In this document: positions 1 through 6,612 of the stretch, piece after piece
Numbering within the stretch: position 1 is the first letter of the stretch
Layout of the letters: the number at the start of each line of letters is the position of its first letter
Assembly (NCBI GenBank): GCA_900550025.1
Contig: URQP01000072.1
Coordinates: forward strand, 1 to 14,218
From: an uncultured Porphyromonadaceae bacterium
Lineage (GTDB): Bacteria; Bacteroidota; Bacteroidia; Bacteroidales; Muribaculaceae
Direction of reading: 5' to 3'
Length of the DNA: 14,218 bases
Translations under genes and position numbers: made by a program
The notes under the pieces: model-generated
What the model was told of the DNA's origin: nothing
Databases searched by the model: none
What the model saw: only the letters and a program-made list of their open reading frames with translations

Positions 1-27
1 TGGCTTGCATCCCGGCATAGTCAAGTC

Positions 28-44
28 TGAAAACTGTGTTTTCA
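28..44. promoter_or_regulatory. Perfect palindrome abutting the -33 box, copy 1 (possible operator)
   Basis: TGAAAAC-TGT-GTTTTCA has two 7-base arms that are exact reverse complements around a 3-base centre. It ends at base 44, and the -33 TTTG begins at 45. The same 17 bases occur unchanged at 616-632. The position suits a dimeric DNA-binding regulator touching the upstream promoter element. No regulator is identified, so the operator role is inference. Confidence 0.45.
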
Positions 45-76
45 TTTGCTTTTGCACTCGCCTTTCGCTATCTTTG
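45..76 (+). promoter_or_regulatory. Bacteroidetes-type promoter of the mntA-like gene
   Basis: TTTG at 45-48 and TATCTTTG at 69-76 are separated by 20 bases, a full match to the Bacteroidetes primary-sigma consensus (TTTG, about 20 bases, TAnnTTTG). Transcription would start a few bases after 76, giving a leader of roughly 10 to 20 bases before the ATG at 96. This rules out reading the gene from the in-frame GTG at 36, which lies inside the promoter. Confidence 0.75.
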
Positions 77-95
77 CAAAAAGACTGTCTGCAGT

Positions 96-395
96 ATGAG
101 ATTGATAGAGCTGAATTTGCAACAAATCATAGAGTTGTGCCGGAAGTACAAAGTGAAGACTCTTTCGGTGTTCGGCTCGATATTGACTGATAAATTCAAT
201 GATGACAGCGATGTGGACCTGCTTGTGAATTTTAATAGCGAAGATATTGAAGATTATGTCTCGAACTATTTCGGATTGAAGGAATCCTTATCTGAATTGT
301 TTGGCAGAAAAGTGGATTTGATAGAAGAGAAAGGGTTGAGAAACAAATATTTCATCGGGCATATAAACCGGACAAAAAAAATAGTATATGAATGA
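96..395 (+). CDS. mntA: MntA-like nucleotidyltransferase antitoxin (MNT domain)
   Basis: A 99-residue minimal nucleotidyltransferase. It shows the MntA signature GSX10DXD: Gly27-Ser28, then Asp39 and Asp41 within SDVDLLV. A third acidic residue is Asp74 in RKVDLIEE. Characterised MntA proteins silence their HepT partner by adding AMP to the tyrosine of the HEPN RNase motif. The ATG at 96 is chosen because the in-frame extension to 36 translates promoter sequence. The stop overlaps the start of the hepT remnant (ATGAATGA), as is typical of coupled antitoxin-toxin pairs. The antitoxin frame is intact while its toxin partner is broken, so it is now an orphan unless another HepT exists elsewhere. 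The gene is AT-richer than gltX (one hand-counted line, 301-360, is 23 G+C in 60), which fits an accessory origin. Confidence 0.85.
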   Translation: MRLIELNLQQIIELCRKYKVKTLSVFGSILTDKFNDDSDVDLLVNFNSEDIEDYVSNYFGLKESLSELFGRKVDLIEEKGLRNKYFIGHINRTKKIVYE

Positions 396-589
396 ATATA
401 TTCTTACATATCTTCAGGACATACTTGACGGATTTCAATCTTCCGCACGCAAAAGAAATAATAAACACCCGCAACCGTATAATTCACGGATACGACAGTG
501 TCACGCCGGAATTCCTATGGAGCTTGATAATTAAGCATATCCCTATATTGAAAGCCGATATTAAAAGGATCTTACAAAATGTAGGATAA
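388..589 (+). pseudogene. hepT: HepT-like HEPN toxin remnant (internal deletion plus frameshift)
   Basis: Two frames hold the two ends of one HepT protein. The frame from the ATG at 388 reads MNEYILTYLQDILD, a typical HepT N-terminus, then loses similarity and stops at 532-534. The frame ending at 589 carries the C-terminal half, HAKEIINTRNRIIHGYDSV followed by a long helix. It includes the RX4HXY RNase motif (R-NRII-H-G-Y). The join lies near 427-445. HepT proteins are usually about 110 to 140 residues; here only about 65 codons remain, so about 40 to 55 codons of the middle are missing and the frame is shifted. An ORF from ATG 392 (65 aa) could still be translated and keeps the catalytic motif, but it lacks the N-terminal helices. 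I call it a dead or severely cut-down toxin. Confidence 0.75.
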
Positions 590-615
590 TGGTTTATATC
601 CGGCATAGTCAAGTT

Positions 616-632
616 TGAAAACTGTGTTTTCA
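616..632. promoter_or_regulatory. Perfect palindrome abutting the -33 region, copy 2 (possible operator)
   Basis: TGAAAAC-TGT-GTTTTCA, identical to 28-44 and in the same place against the promoter. Its full conservation next to a diverged spacer suggests selection on the palindrome. A regulator of gltX expression is one possible reader; this is inference. Confidence 0.45.
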
Positions 633-664
633 CTTGCCTCTGCTCTCAATTTGCGCTATCTTTG
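633..664 (+). promoter_or_regulatory. gltX: Bacteroidetes-type promoter of gltX
   Basis: CTTG at 633-636 and a perfect TATCTTTG at 657-664 are 20 bases apart. The first T of the -33 TTTG is a C here. Predicted transcription begins near 668-672, so in-frame starts inside the repeat (TTG at 615) cannot be used from this promoter. Confidence 0.75.
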
Positions 665-689
665 CAAAAATTTCTTAATGGAGAGACAA

Positions 690-2213
690 ATGGAAAGGAA
701 AGTAAGAGTACGTTTCGCACCGTCGCCCACAGGCCCGCTGCATATCGGAGGTGTACGCACAGCATTGTTCAATTATCTGTATGCAAAACGCCACGGCGGC
801 GACATTATATTAAGGATCGAAGACACCGATTCCAACAGATTCGTACCCGGTGCTGAAGACTATATCAACGAGGCTTTTGCATGGCTCGGAATAAAATTTG
901 ACGAAGGTGTGCGCGAGGGCGGAGCATACGGCCCTTACCGCCAGTCGGAACGCCGCGGCATCTACCGCGACTATGTGAAGCGTCTGCTTGACGCAGGCAA
1001 GGCCTACATGGCATTCGACACACCGCAAGAGCTTGAGGCGAAACGCTCCGAAATTCCGAATTTCCAATATGACGCCAAGACACGCGGCTCGATGCGCAAC
1101 TCCCTGACGCTAAGCAAAGAGGAAGTGGATACGCTTATCGGGAGCGGCGAGAAATATGTGGTGCGCTTCCTTGTAGAGCCCGACCGTAATGTGGTAGTCA
1201 ACGACCTTGTCCGCGGCGAAGTCGTGATAAACTCGTCCGTGCTCGACGACAAAGTGCTGTATAAATCGGCCGACGACCTTCCTACATACCATCTGGCCAA
1301 TATCGTCGACGACCATCTGATGGAAATCACCCACGTGATACGCGGCGAGGAATGGCTGCCGTCGGCACCGCTCCACGTGCTTCTCTACGAAGCTTTCGGA
1401 TGGGCGGACACTATGCCGCAGTTTGTGCATCTGCCGCTGCTGCTCAAACCTGACGGAAAAGGCAAGCTGAGCAAGCGCGACGGCGACCGTCTCGGTTTCC
1501 CGGTCTTCCCTTTGGAATGGAAAGACCCGAAAACCGGCGAAATATCGTCGGGCTACCGCGAATCAGGCTATCTGCCGGAGGCCGTAATCAACTTCCTTGC
1601 CCTTTTGGGATGGAATCCGGGGACGGAGCAGGAAATAATGTCGATGGACGAGCTGATACATCAATTCTCGTTCGAACATTGCTCGAAATCGGGCGCAAAG
1701 TTCGACTTCGAGAAAGGCAAATGGTTCAATCATAAATATTTGCAGGAAGTACCCGACAGCAATCTTGCGGAAATGTATATGCCTATTCTTGCCGGACACG
1801 GACACGCCGATGCCGACAAGGCGATGGTGACGAAAGTGGTGGCACTCGTTAAAGGCCGCATAAATTTCGTGCGCGATTTGTGGGAGCAATCGAAATTCTT
1901 CTTCGAGGCTCCGCAGGAATATGCAGAGAAGGACGTGCGTAAACGCTGGAAAGAAGGCATGCCGCAGATTATGGAAGAGCTCATATCTGTGCTCGACGGC
2001 ATCGGCGACTTCTCGTCGGCCGCATGCGAGCCGATAGTACTTGACTGGATTGCGGCCAAAGGCTACCATCTCGGCAACGTGATGAACGCTTTCCGTCTCA
2101 CAGTAGTGGGCGAATGCAAAGGCCCGCACATGTTCGACATTACAGAAATTCTTGGCAAGGAGGAGACCATACGCCGTATACGGAAAGGCATAGAAAACAT
2201 AAAAAGCTGCTAA
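690..2213 (+). CDS. gltX: Glutamate--tRNA ligase (GluRS)
   Basis: Class I aminoacyl-tRNA synthetase that charges tRNA-Glu with glutamate in the cytoplasm. With the start at 690 the protein has 507 residues, normal for Bacteroidetes GluRS. The HIGH-type motif is His18-Ile-Gly-Gly in [12 protein letters not shown]. The KMSKS-type motif is Lys259-Leu-Ser-Lys262-Arg. The stretch [16 protein letters not shown] and the anticodon-binding C-terminal half are also present. I chose ATG 690 (MERKVRVRF) because Bacteroidetes homologues begin almost exactly there and GGAGAG at 680-685 lies just upstream. ATG 678 would add four residues (MERQ) and remains possible. The longer frame from 615 translates promoter DNA. 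waaA follows after 19 bases and is probably co-transcribed. Confidence 0.97.
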   Translation: MERKVRVRFAPSPTGPLHIGGVRTALFNYLYAKRHGGDIILRIEDTDSNRFVPGAEDYINEAFAWLGIKFDEGVREGGAYGPYRQSERRGIYRDYVKRLLDAGKAYMAFDTPQELEAKRSEIPNFQYDAKTRGSMRNSLTLSKEEVDTLIGSGEKYVVRFLVEPDRNVVVNDLVRGEVVINSSVLDDKVLYKSADDLPTYHLANIVDDHLMEITHVIRGEEWLPSAPLHVLLYEAFGWADTMPQFVHLPLLLKPDGKGKLSKRDGDRLGFPVFPLEWKDPKTGEISSGYRESGYLPEAVINFLALLGWNPGTEQEIMSMDELIHQFSFEHCSKSGAKFDFEKGKWFNHKYLQEVPDSNLAEMYMPILAGHGHADADKAMVTKVVALVKGRINFVRDLWEQSKFFFEAPQEYAEKDVRKRWKEGMPQIMEELISVLDGIGDFSSAACEPIVLDWIAAKGYHLGNVMNAFRLTVVGECKGPHMFDITEILGKEETIRRIRKGIENIKSC

Positions 2214-2232
2214 ACTGACATATAAAAGGGGA

Positions 2233-3456
2233 ATGAACATATTGTATAACATCGCCGTGGGGCTTTATGCGCTGGGCGTAAGGATTGCGGGCGTAAGAAA
2301 CAGGAAAGCGAAGCTGATGGCCGAAGGCCAGCGTCGTACTCCCGGTATTATGAAAGAGCAAATCGACCCGGAAGTGCCGTACGTATGGATACACGTATCT
2401 TCTCTCGGCGAGTTCGAGCAAGGCCGTCCGTTAATAGAGATGATAAAGAAAAACACTCCCGGAAAAAAGATTCTGCTTACGTTCTTTTCCCCCTCGGGCT
2501 ATGAGGTTTGCAAGAATTACGGGCTTGCGGACGTGATATGTTATCTGCCTTTCGATTTGCCCCGCAACGTGAGGCGGTTTCTCGACAGCGTTAATATTGA
2601 GAAAGCGGTTTTCGTGAAATATGAGTTTTGGGGAAACTATCTTTCGGAATTGAAGAGGCGCGGCATACCTACTTACATAATATCCGCCATCTTCCGGCCG
2701 ACACAGGCTTTTTTCAAACCTTACGGAGGGATGTTCCGCAAGATGCTGCGCTGCTACGACAAGCTGTTCGTTCAGGACAAGGCTTCGGCCGATCTGTTGG
2801 CATCGATAGGCGTAAGCAACACCATAGTTGCCGGCGACACGCGTTTCGACCGTGTTTCCGACATACTCGACAACAAAATAGATTTTCCGGCAATAGAATC
2901 GTTCTCTCGCGGACAGTTCACCTTGTTTGCAGGCAGTTCGTGGGAGCCTGACGAAGAATTTCTCATACCTTTCTTCAACTCAACTCCGGAGATGAAGATG
3001 GTGGTTGCTCCTCATGAGATTTCTCCGGAGAGAATCGCAGGAATCAAAGAAAAGCTGAAACGCAAGACCATACTTTATTCTGAGGCCACGCCGGAAACCG
3101 CGGCGGAAGCCGACTGCCTGATAATTGACTGCTACGGCATCCTTTCGAAATGCTACCGGTTCGCTTCGGTAGCCTATATCGGCGGAGGATTCGGCGCGGG
3201 AATCCACAACATCAACGAGGCTGCCGTCTATGGCATTCCTGTGATTTTCGGCCCGAATTACCATAAGTTTAAGGAAGCCCACGATTTGCTTCGGCTTGAG
3301 GGGGCGTTTACGGTCAACAATGGAAAAGATTTTGCCCGGATAATGAAGCGGTTGCTGACCGACGGGCAATATCTCACGGAGCATGGGAAAATAGCGGGAA
3401 ACTACATCCGTGACAACATCGGCGCGACGGAACGCATCTACCGCACCATTTTCTGA
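2233..3456 (+). CDS. waaA: 3-deoxy-D-manno-octulosonic acid (Kdo) transferase
   Basis: A 407-residue GT30 glycosyltransferase that moves Kdo from CMP-Kdo to the lipid A precursor at the inner face of the inner membrane, starting the lipopolysaccharide core. A short hydrophobic N-terminus (about residues 3-20) fits membrane attachment. The N-terminal domain carries WIHVSSLGE with the expected catalytic Glu60. The C-terminal domain has GDTRFDR (201-207) and the nucleotide-sugar loop GGGFGAGIHNINEA (317-330). AAAAGGGG stands just before the ATG. The gene is close behind gltX and probably shares its transcript. Its stop lies 5 bases from the stop of the convergent permease gene, leaving no room for a separate terminator. 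Confidence 0.95.
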   Translation: MNILYNIAVGLYALGVRIAGVRNRKAKLMAEGQRRTPGIMKEQIDPEVPYVWIHVSSLGEFEQGRPLIEMIKKNTPGKKILLTFFSPSGYEVCKNYGLADVICYLPFDLPRNVRRFLDSVNIEKAVFVKYEFWGNYLSELKRRGIPTYIISAIFRPTQAFFKPYGGMFRKMLRCYDKLFVQDKASADLLASIGVSNTIVAGDTRFDRVSDILDNKIDFPAIESFSRGQFTLFAGSSWEPDEEFLIPFFNSTPEMKMVVAPHEISPERIAGIKEKLKRKTILYSEATPETAAEADCLIIDCYGILSKCYRFASVAYIGGGFGAGIHNINEAAVYGIPVIFGPNYHKFKEAHDLLRLEGAFTVNNGKDFARIMKRLLTDGQYLTEHGKIAGNYIRDNIGATERIYRTIF

Positions 3457-3461
3457 GAATG

Positions 3462-4691
3462 TTATGCGCGGAGGCGTTTGCGCATTGCGACGGCGGTAAC
3501 GGCCGACGTGAGGAATCCGACCAACGCTACGGCAGCAAGGACTATCGCCACATCCGTGAATTCCACGGCTACGGGATAACTGTCGATTAGTAGTGTGCCT
3601 GAATCGGAATTCATTTTGATTATCCCGAAATATTGTTGTATGAGGCATAGCACTACGCCGGTCACAATGCCGGCTATTGCCCCTGTCAGTGAAATAAGCC
3701 AGCCTTCTGTCAGGAATATGTCGGTTATCATTTTGTTGTCGGCTCCCATGGAGCGGAGCGTATAGATGCTTTGGTTCTTTTCGATTATCAGGATGGCCAA
3801 GGTGCTTATTACGTTGAACGATGCTATTATCAGTATGAATCCCAAAAGGAGGAATGTAATCCACTTTTCCACATTTATCATTTTCAGTGAATTGCTGTGC
3901 TGCATGAGCCTGTCTTGCACGGTGTAGCTGTCGCCTAATGTTTTTTGCAGATTGTCGCGCGCGGTGGCAGCGTCCGTCCCATTTTCCAACCCTATTTCTA
4001 TGGCGGTGGCTTGTGTGGGATAGTCGAACAGATTGCGGGCGAACTCTATTGGGACAATGGCATAATTCATGTCGTATTCTGTCTGCTCCACTTCGAAAAC
4101 TCCGGAAATGAATGTGCTTCCGCTGCGGAACGCTGTCATCGGGATGGCCGGGTTCACTGCCCCTTTGCGTTTCGGTGTATATATTTCCAATGGCATGTAA
4201 TATCCCGGATGGGCTTCAAGGGCTACGGCCGTGCCTACGCTGACCACGGCGAGCGGATTGCCTTGCATTTCAAGCAGGTATGTGCCGTCGGGTTTTACGA
4301 GCGACGCTATTTCGGTAAGGTTGCCGTATTCTTCGGTCACTCCTTTCAATGTCACCGGCAGTTGCTTGTCGCCATAGACGGCAAGCGCGTTGTCGGTAAT
4401 CGTGGGGATTGCCGTGTGTATGCCTTTGACGCTTTTGATTATGGAAATCACGCTGTCGGCTTTCTCGATGGCTTTGCCGTGCGCGGCGATCACTCTTAGC
4501 TCGGGGTCAAGCCTTGAAAGATTGCCGTTTACAAGATTCGAGAAACCGTTGAACACCGATAGCACGCACACCATGGCCATTGCCGTCACGGCTACCGCGC
4601 ATACCGATATTGCGGAAATGACGTTTACGGCGGTATGCGATTTCTTTGATGTGAGGTAGCGTAAGGCTATCCGTAGCGGCAGCTTGCTCAT
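3462..4691 (-). CDS. LolC/LolE-like ABC transporter permease (FtsX/MacB family)
   Basis: A 409-residue inner-membrane permease with the MacB/LolC layout. One transmembrane helix lies near residues 21-46, followed by a long periplasmic domain (about 47-275). Three C-terminal helices lie near 277-303, 331-355 and 379-402, within an FtsX domain. The stretch IIEKNQSIYTLRSMGAD between helices 2 and 3 is the cytoplasmic coupling loop typical of this family. LolCE-type proteins pull lipoproteins out of the inner membrane with a LolD ATPase; no ATPase gene is in the window, so the substrate is inferred from family only. It starts 14 bases after the rbfA stop, so the two are likely one operon. A MacB-like or other FtsX permease is the alternative. 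Confidence 0.85.
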   Translation of the reverse strand: MSKLPLRIALRYLTSKKSHTAVNVISAISVCAVAVTAMAMVCVLSVFNGFSNLVNGNLSRLDPELRVIAAHGKAIEKADSVISIIKSVKGIHTAIPTITDNALAVYGDKQLPVTLKGVTEEYGNLTEIASLVKPDGTYLLEMQGNPLAVVSVGTAVALEAHPGYYMPLEIYTPKRKGAVNPAIPMTAFRSGSTFISGVFEVEQTEYDMNYAIVPIEFARNLFDYPTQATAIEIGLENGTDAATARDNLQKTLGDSYTVQDRLMQHSNSLKMINVEKWITFLLLGFILIIASFNVISTLAILIIEKNQSIYTLRSMGADNKMITDIFLTEGWLISLTGAIAGIVTGVVLCLIQQYFGIIKMNSDSGTLLIDSYPVAVEFTDVAIVLAAVALVGFLTSAVTAVAMRKRLRA

Positions 4692-4705
4692 CGGTCGGCG
4701 GATTG

Positions 4706-5101
4706 TTATTCTTCGGAGTTGTCTTGTTGCTCTTCGCTGTCCGGACTCTTGCGGTGCAGGGCGGTATCTTGTTTCAGAATGTTGTCTATATGCTCGATAT
4801 AGTCGAGTGAATCGTCGATGAAGAATGAGAGTTCCGGAATCTTGCGCAGTTGGAAGCGTACTATTTTGCCAAGCTCGTAGCGTATTGTCCGGGCGTTGCT
4901 GTTGATGTTTTTAAGTATTTCTTCCGCGCGTTCCGAAGGGAAGATGCTCAGGTAGCCGCGGGCTACGCTCAAATCGGGGGATATGCGCACCGCGCTGACC
5001 GACACCAATACGCCGCCCATGGCAGCTGTCTGTCGGCGGAACATTTCGCTCAGCTCTTTCTGCAACAGTCTTGCTATTTTAGCTTGTCTTGTACTTTCCA
5101 T
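4706..5101 (-). CDS. rbfA: 30S ribosome-binding factor A
   Basis: A 131-residue RbfA with a KH-type fold. It helps mature the 16S rRNA 5' end in the 30S subunit and matters most in the cold. Recognisable stretches are MESTRQAKIARLLQKELSEMF, VSAVRISPDLSVARGYLSIFP, and LRKIPELSFFIDDSLDY. The C-terminus ends in an acidic, probably disordered tail (SEEQQDNSEE). I chose ATG 5101: an in-frame TTG at 5122 would add seven residues but lies three bases past the -7 box, leaving no leader. The permease gene follows after 14 bases. Confidence 0.93.
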   Translation of the reverse strand: MESTRQAKIARLLQKELSEMFRRQTAAMGGVLVSVSAVRISPDLSVARGYLSIFPSERAEEILKNINSNARTIRYELGKIVRFQLRKIPELSFFIDDSLDYIEHIDNILKQDTALHRKSPDSEEQQDNSEE

Positions 5102-5125
5102 CTTGTTCTTCTTTTGTTTCAATCA

Positions 5126-5158
5126 CAAAGTTACGCAAAACTTCCGCATTACCCCAAT
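5126..5158 (-). promoter_or_regulatory. rbfA: Bacteroidetes-type promoter of rbfA
   Basis: On the minus strand TAACTTTG (5133 down to 5126) matches TAnnTTTG exactly. ATTG (5158 down to 5155) supplies the -33 TTG, 21 bases upstream. The start codon at 5101 is 24 bases beyond the box, giving a short leader. The promoter overlaps the left arm and loop of the inverted repeat at 5137-5191. Confidence 0.65.
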
Positions 5159-5191
5159 TCCTTCCGTAAAAGTTGCACAGGCGGAAGTTTT
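5137..5191 (-). terminator. Inverted repeat, probable pncA terminator overlapping the rbfA promoter
   Basis: AAAACTTCCGC at 5137-5147 and GCGGAAGTTTT at 5181-5191 are perfect 11-base reverse complements around a 33-base loop. Read from the minus strand, the transcript after pncA would form this stem ending in four U. A second CTTCCG at 5161-5166 can pair with the same arm (CGGAAG, 5182-5187) with a shorter loop, so two exclusive folds exist. The U run is short, so termination may be weak. Terminator is the simplest reading; an attenuator-like switch is possible. Confidence 0.45.
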
Positions 5192-5233
5192 GACCCATCT
5201 TTGCTGCGCAGCCGTTGTAGGTGGCATGAGCCG

Positions 5234-5812
5234 TCACATTTGGCTTCCGCCGGATGATTCGCAGCCTGTTGCCACGATGGCTTCGGCGAGTGCCGTGCCG
5301 CCGTCGAGCGACGGACAAAACTCTGTCAGCACGCGGAACATGGCTGCTCCGTATCTTTCGATGCCGTCGCGGAGAGTGTTGAGCACGCACACGTCTCCGG
5401 CAATGCCGCAGATGTCGATTCTTTCGATGCAGTTGCCGCGTATCAGCTTGTCTATTTTCTCCGCCGACATGGTGTTCTTGAATATCGAATATTCATCAGC
5501 GTCTTCCGATGTCCCTTTCCGCAGCACGGTCACTGCTCCTTTGGTAGTGAAAAGAGGCTTTATAAGAGTCTGGCAGATTGTCGCGCCGGCGGTGTTCTGC
5601 ACGCAGTGCATAGGCCATTCGCCGCCGTTCTCTGTGAACGAGCAGTGCTGGTATGGATGCCAGTCGGTGGTGACAACCTTGAATTCATATTCCCTGTCCG
5701 TTTCGCGGATGTAGTTAGCCAATGCTTCCATTTTCTCCGCCGCTCCGGGGACTGGCAATGTGCCGCTGATGAAATCAATCTGCGGGTCAACAATCAATAA
5801 TAACCGTTTCAT
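5234..5812 (-). CDS. pncA: Nicotinamidase (pyrazinamidase/isochorismatase family)
   Basis: A 192-residue cysteine hydrolase that converts nicotinamide to nicotinate in the NAD salvage pathway. The catalytic triad is Asp9 (IVDPQIDF), Lys99 (VLRKGTSEDADEYSIF) and Cys142 (GIAGDVCV). The metal site is Asp50, His52 and His56 in TTDWHPYQH. These are the features of true nicotinamidases rather than generic isochorismatase hydrolases. The start is the ATG at 5812 (MKRLLLIVDPQIDF). The longer frame begins at a TTG at 5833, which lies inside the -7 promoter box and cannot be used. It is divergent from psd and has rbfA 132 bases downstream. Confidence 0.95.
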   Translation of the reverse strand: MKRLLLIVDPQIDFISGTLPVPGAAEKMEALANYIRETDREYEFKVVTTDWHPYQHCSFTENGGEWPMHCVQNTAGATICQTLIKPLFTTKGAVTVLRKGTSEDADEYSIFKNTMSAEKIDKLIRGNCIERIDICGIAGDVCVLNTLRDGIERYGAAMFRVLTEFCPSLDGGTALAEAIVATGCESSGGSQM

Positions 5813-5830
5813 TATCGCGTGATTTATGGG

Positions 5831-5838
5831 CAAAGATA
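5831..5838 (-). promoter_or_regulatory. pncA: -7 element of the pncA promoter
   Basis: TATCTTTG on the minus strand (5838 down to 5831) is the same -7 box as in the gltX promoter. It leaves 18 bases between box and start codon. I see no good TTTG about 20 bases further upstream, so the -33 element is weak or absent. Confidence 0.55.
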
Positions 5839-5858
5839 CTTCTATGATGGGAAAGTCC

Positions 5859-5889
5859 TTTCATATTTCAATTATTTATTATACTTTTG
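5859..5889 (+). promoter_or_regulatory. psd: Probable promoter of the psd-pssA operon
   Basis: TACTTTTG at 5882-5889 fits TAnnTTTG exactly. TTTC at 5859-5862 lies 19 bases upstream as an imperfect -33 element. The psd ATG follows 18 bases after the box. It is back to back with the pncA promoter in a 95-base divergent gap. Confidence 0.55.
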
Positions 5890-5907
5890 CTTTATAAAAC
5901 GGACAGA

Positions 5908-6612
5908 ATGGGAGTGAAAATCCACAGGGAAGGCGCAAACATAATCTTCGCGCTGCTGTTGATACTCGTGGTAATCTGTATGTCGGCGTTCCTTTTTGTG
6001 CGGCCGATAACGATACCATGGGTGCTGACGGTGGTGTCGTTTGTCGTGTTTATGCTTGTGCTTAATTTTTTCCGCTCCCCGCGCCGTAATTTCAAAGGTG
6101 AAAGGGACAATGTCGTGGTATCGTCGGCCGACGGAAAGGTCGTGGCTTTGGAGGAGGTCTATGAAGACGAGTTCCTGCACGGCAAAGCCATACAGCTTTC
6201 GGTCTTCATGTCGGTTTTCAACGTGCATGCCAATTGGTTCCCGGTTGACGGGAAAGTGCTGGAGAGCAAGCACCACGCCGGACGGTTCCGTGCCGCCTAT
6301 CTTCCCAAATCGAGCTTGGAGAACGAGCATTCCTCGATACTCATCGACACTGCCAGCGGCCACCGTATCCTTGTGCGCCAGATTGCAGGGGCGATAGCGC
6401 GCCGCATAGTGACCTACGCCCATAAGGGCGGCAAGGCGAACCTTTCGAAGCATCTCGGGTTCATAAAATTCGGTTCGAGGGTCGACATATTCCTGCCGCT
6501 TGATGCGGAAATACTCGTGAAAATCGGCGACAAGACTATGGGAGGGATAACCCCGATAGCCAATCTTAAAAATCTGAACATAAATGAAAATCCTGCGTCT
6601 GATAAAAAGTAA
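5908..6612 (+). CDS. psd: Phosphatidylserine decarboxylase
   Basis: A 234-residue short-form pyruvoyl enzyme that decarboxylates phosphatidylserine to phosphatidylethanolamine at the inner membrane. Two hydrophobic segments near residues 11-32 and 37-54 anchor the N-terminus. The family stretch VFNVHANWFPVDG follows. The self-cleavage site is Gly189-Ser190 in KFGSRVD; cleavage would leave a pyruvoyl group on the small subunit. The start at ATG 5908 (MGVKIHREG) is preferred to an in-frame TTG at 5887 that lies inside the -7 box. Its last 29 bases overlap pssA in another frame, so the enzyme supplying its substrate is translationally linked. Confidence 0.95.
   Translation: MGVKIHREGANIIFALLLILVVICMSAFLFVRPITIPWVLTVVSFVVFMLVLNFFRSPRRNFKGERDNVVVSSADGKVVALEEVYEDEFLHGKAIQLSVFMSVFNVHANWFPVDGKVLESKHHAGRFRAAYLPKSSLENEHSSILIDTASGHRILVRQIAGAIARRIVTYAHKGGKANLSKHLGFIKFGSRVDIFLPLDAEILVKIGDKTMGGITPIANLKNLNINENPASDKK

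Larger units (their letters stand above)
1..82 (+). repeat. Promoter-bearing direct repeat, copy 1
   Basis: This stretch aligns with 590-670, in front of gltX. Over 12-82 against 600-670 I count 9 mismatches in 71 bases. The match continues left to base 1 with 3 more substitutions and one single-base gap, so the true left end may lie outside the window. The differences are not evenly spread: 28-44 and 66-82 are identical to the other copy, while eight mismatches fall in 45-65. The repeat contains a palindrome (28-44) and a Bacteroidetes promoter (45-76), so it carries a complete promoter to the mntA-like gene. It was probably made by duplication of the gltX upstream region or by insertion of the module beside it; which came first cannot be told here. 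Confidence 0.85.
590..670 (+). repeat. Promoter-bearing direct repeat, copy 2 (gltX upstream)
   Basis: Second copy of the repeat at 1-82. It begins directly after the hepT remnant stop codon and ends 19 bases before the chosen gltX start. The 17 bases at 616-632 and the 17 at 654-670 match copy 1 exactly. The 21-base stretch between the palindrome and the -7 region has diverged most. Confidence 0.85.

Noticed and set aside
1563..2252. A 229-codon minus-strand frame over the end of gltX
   Set aside because: It is antisense to the anticodon-binding part of gltX and resembles no known protein.
2980..3864. A 294-codon minus-strand frame over the ends of waaA and the permease gene
   Set aside because: It overlaps two well-supported genes and its protein is low in hydrophobic order and rich in His and Arg, with no family likeness.
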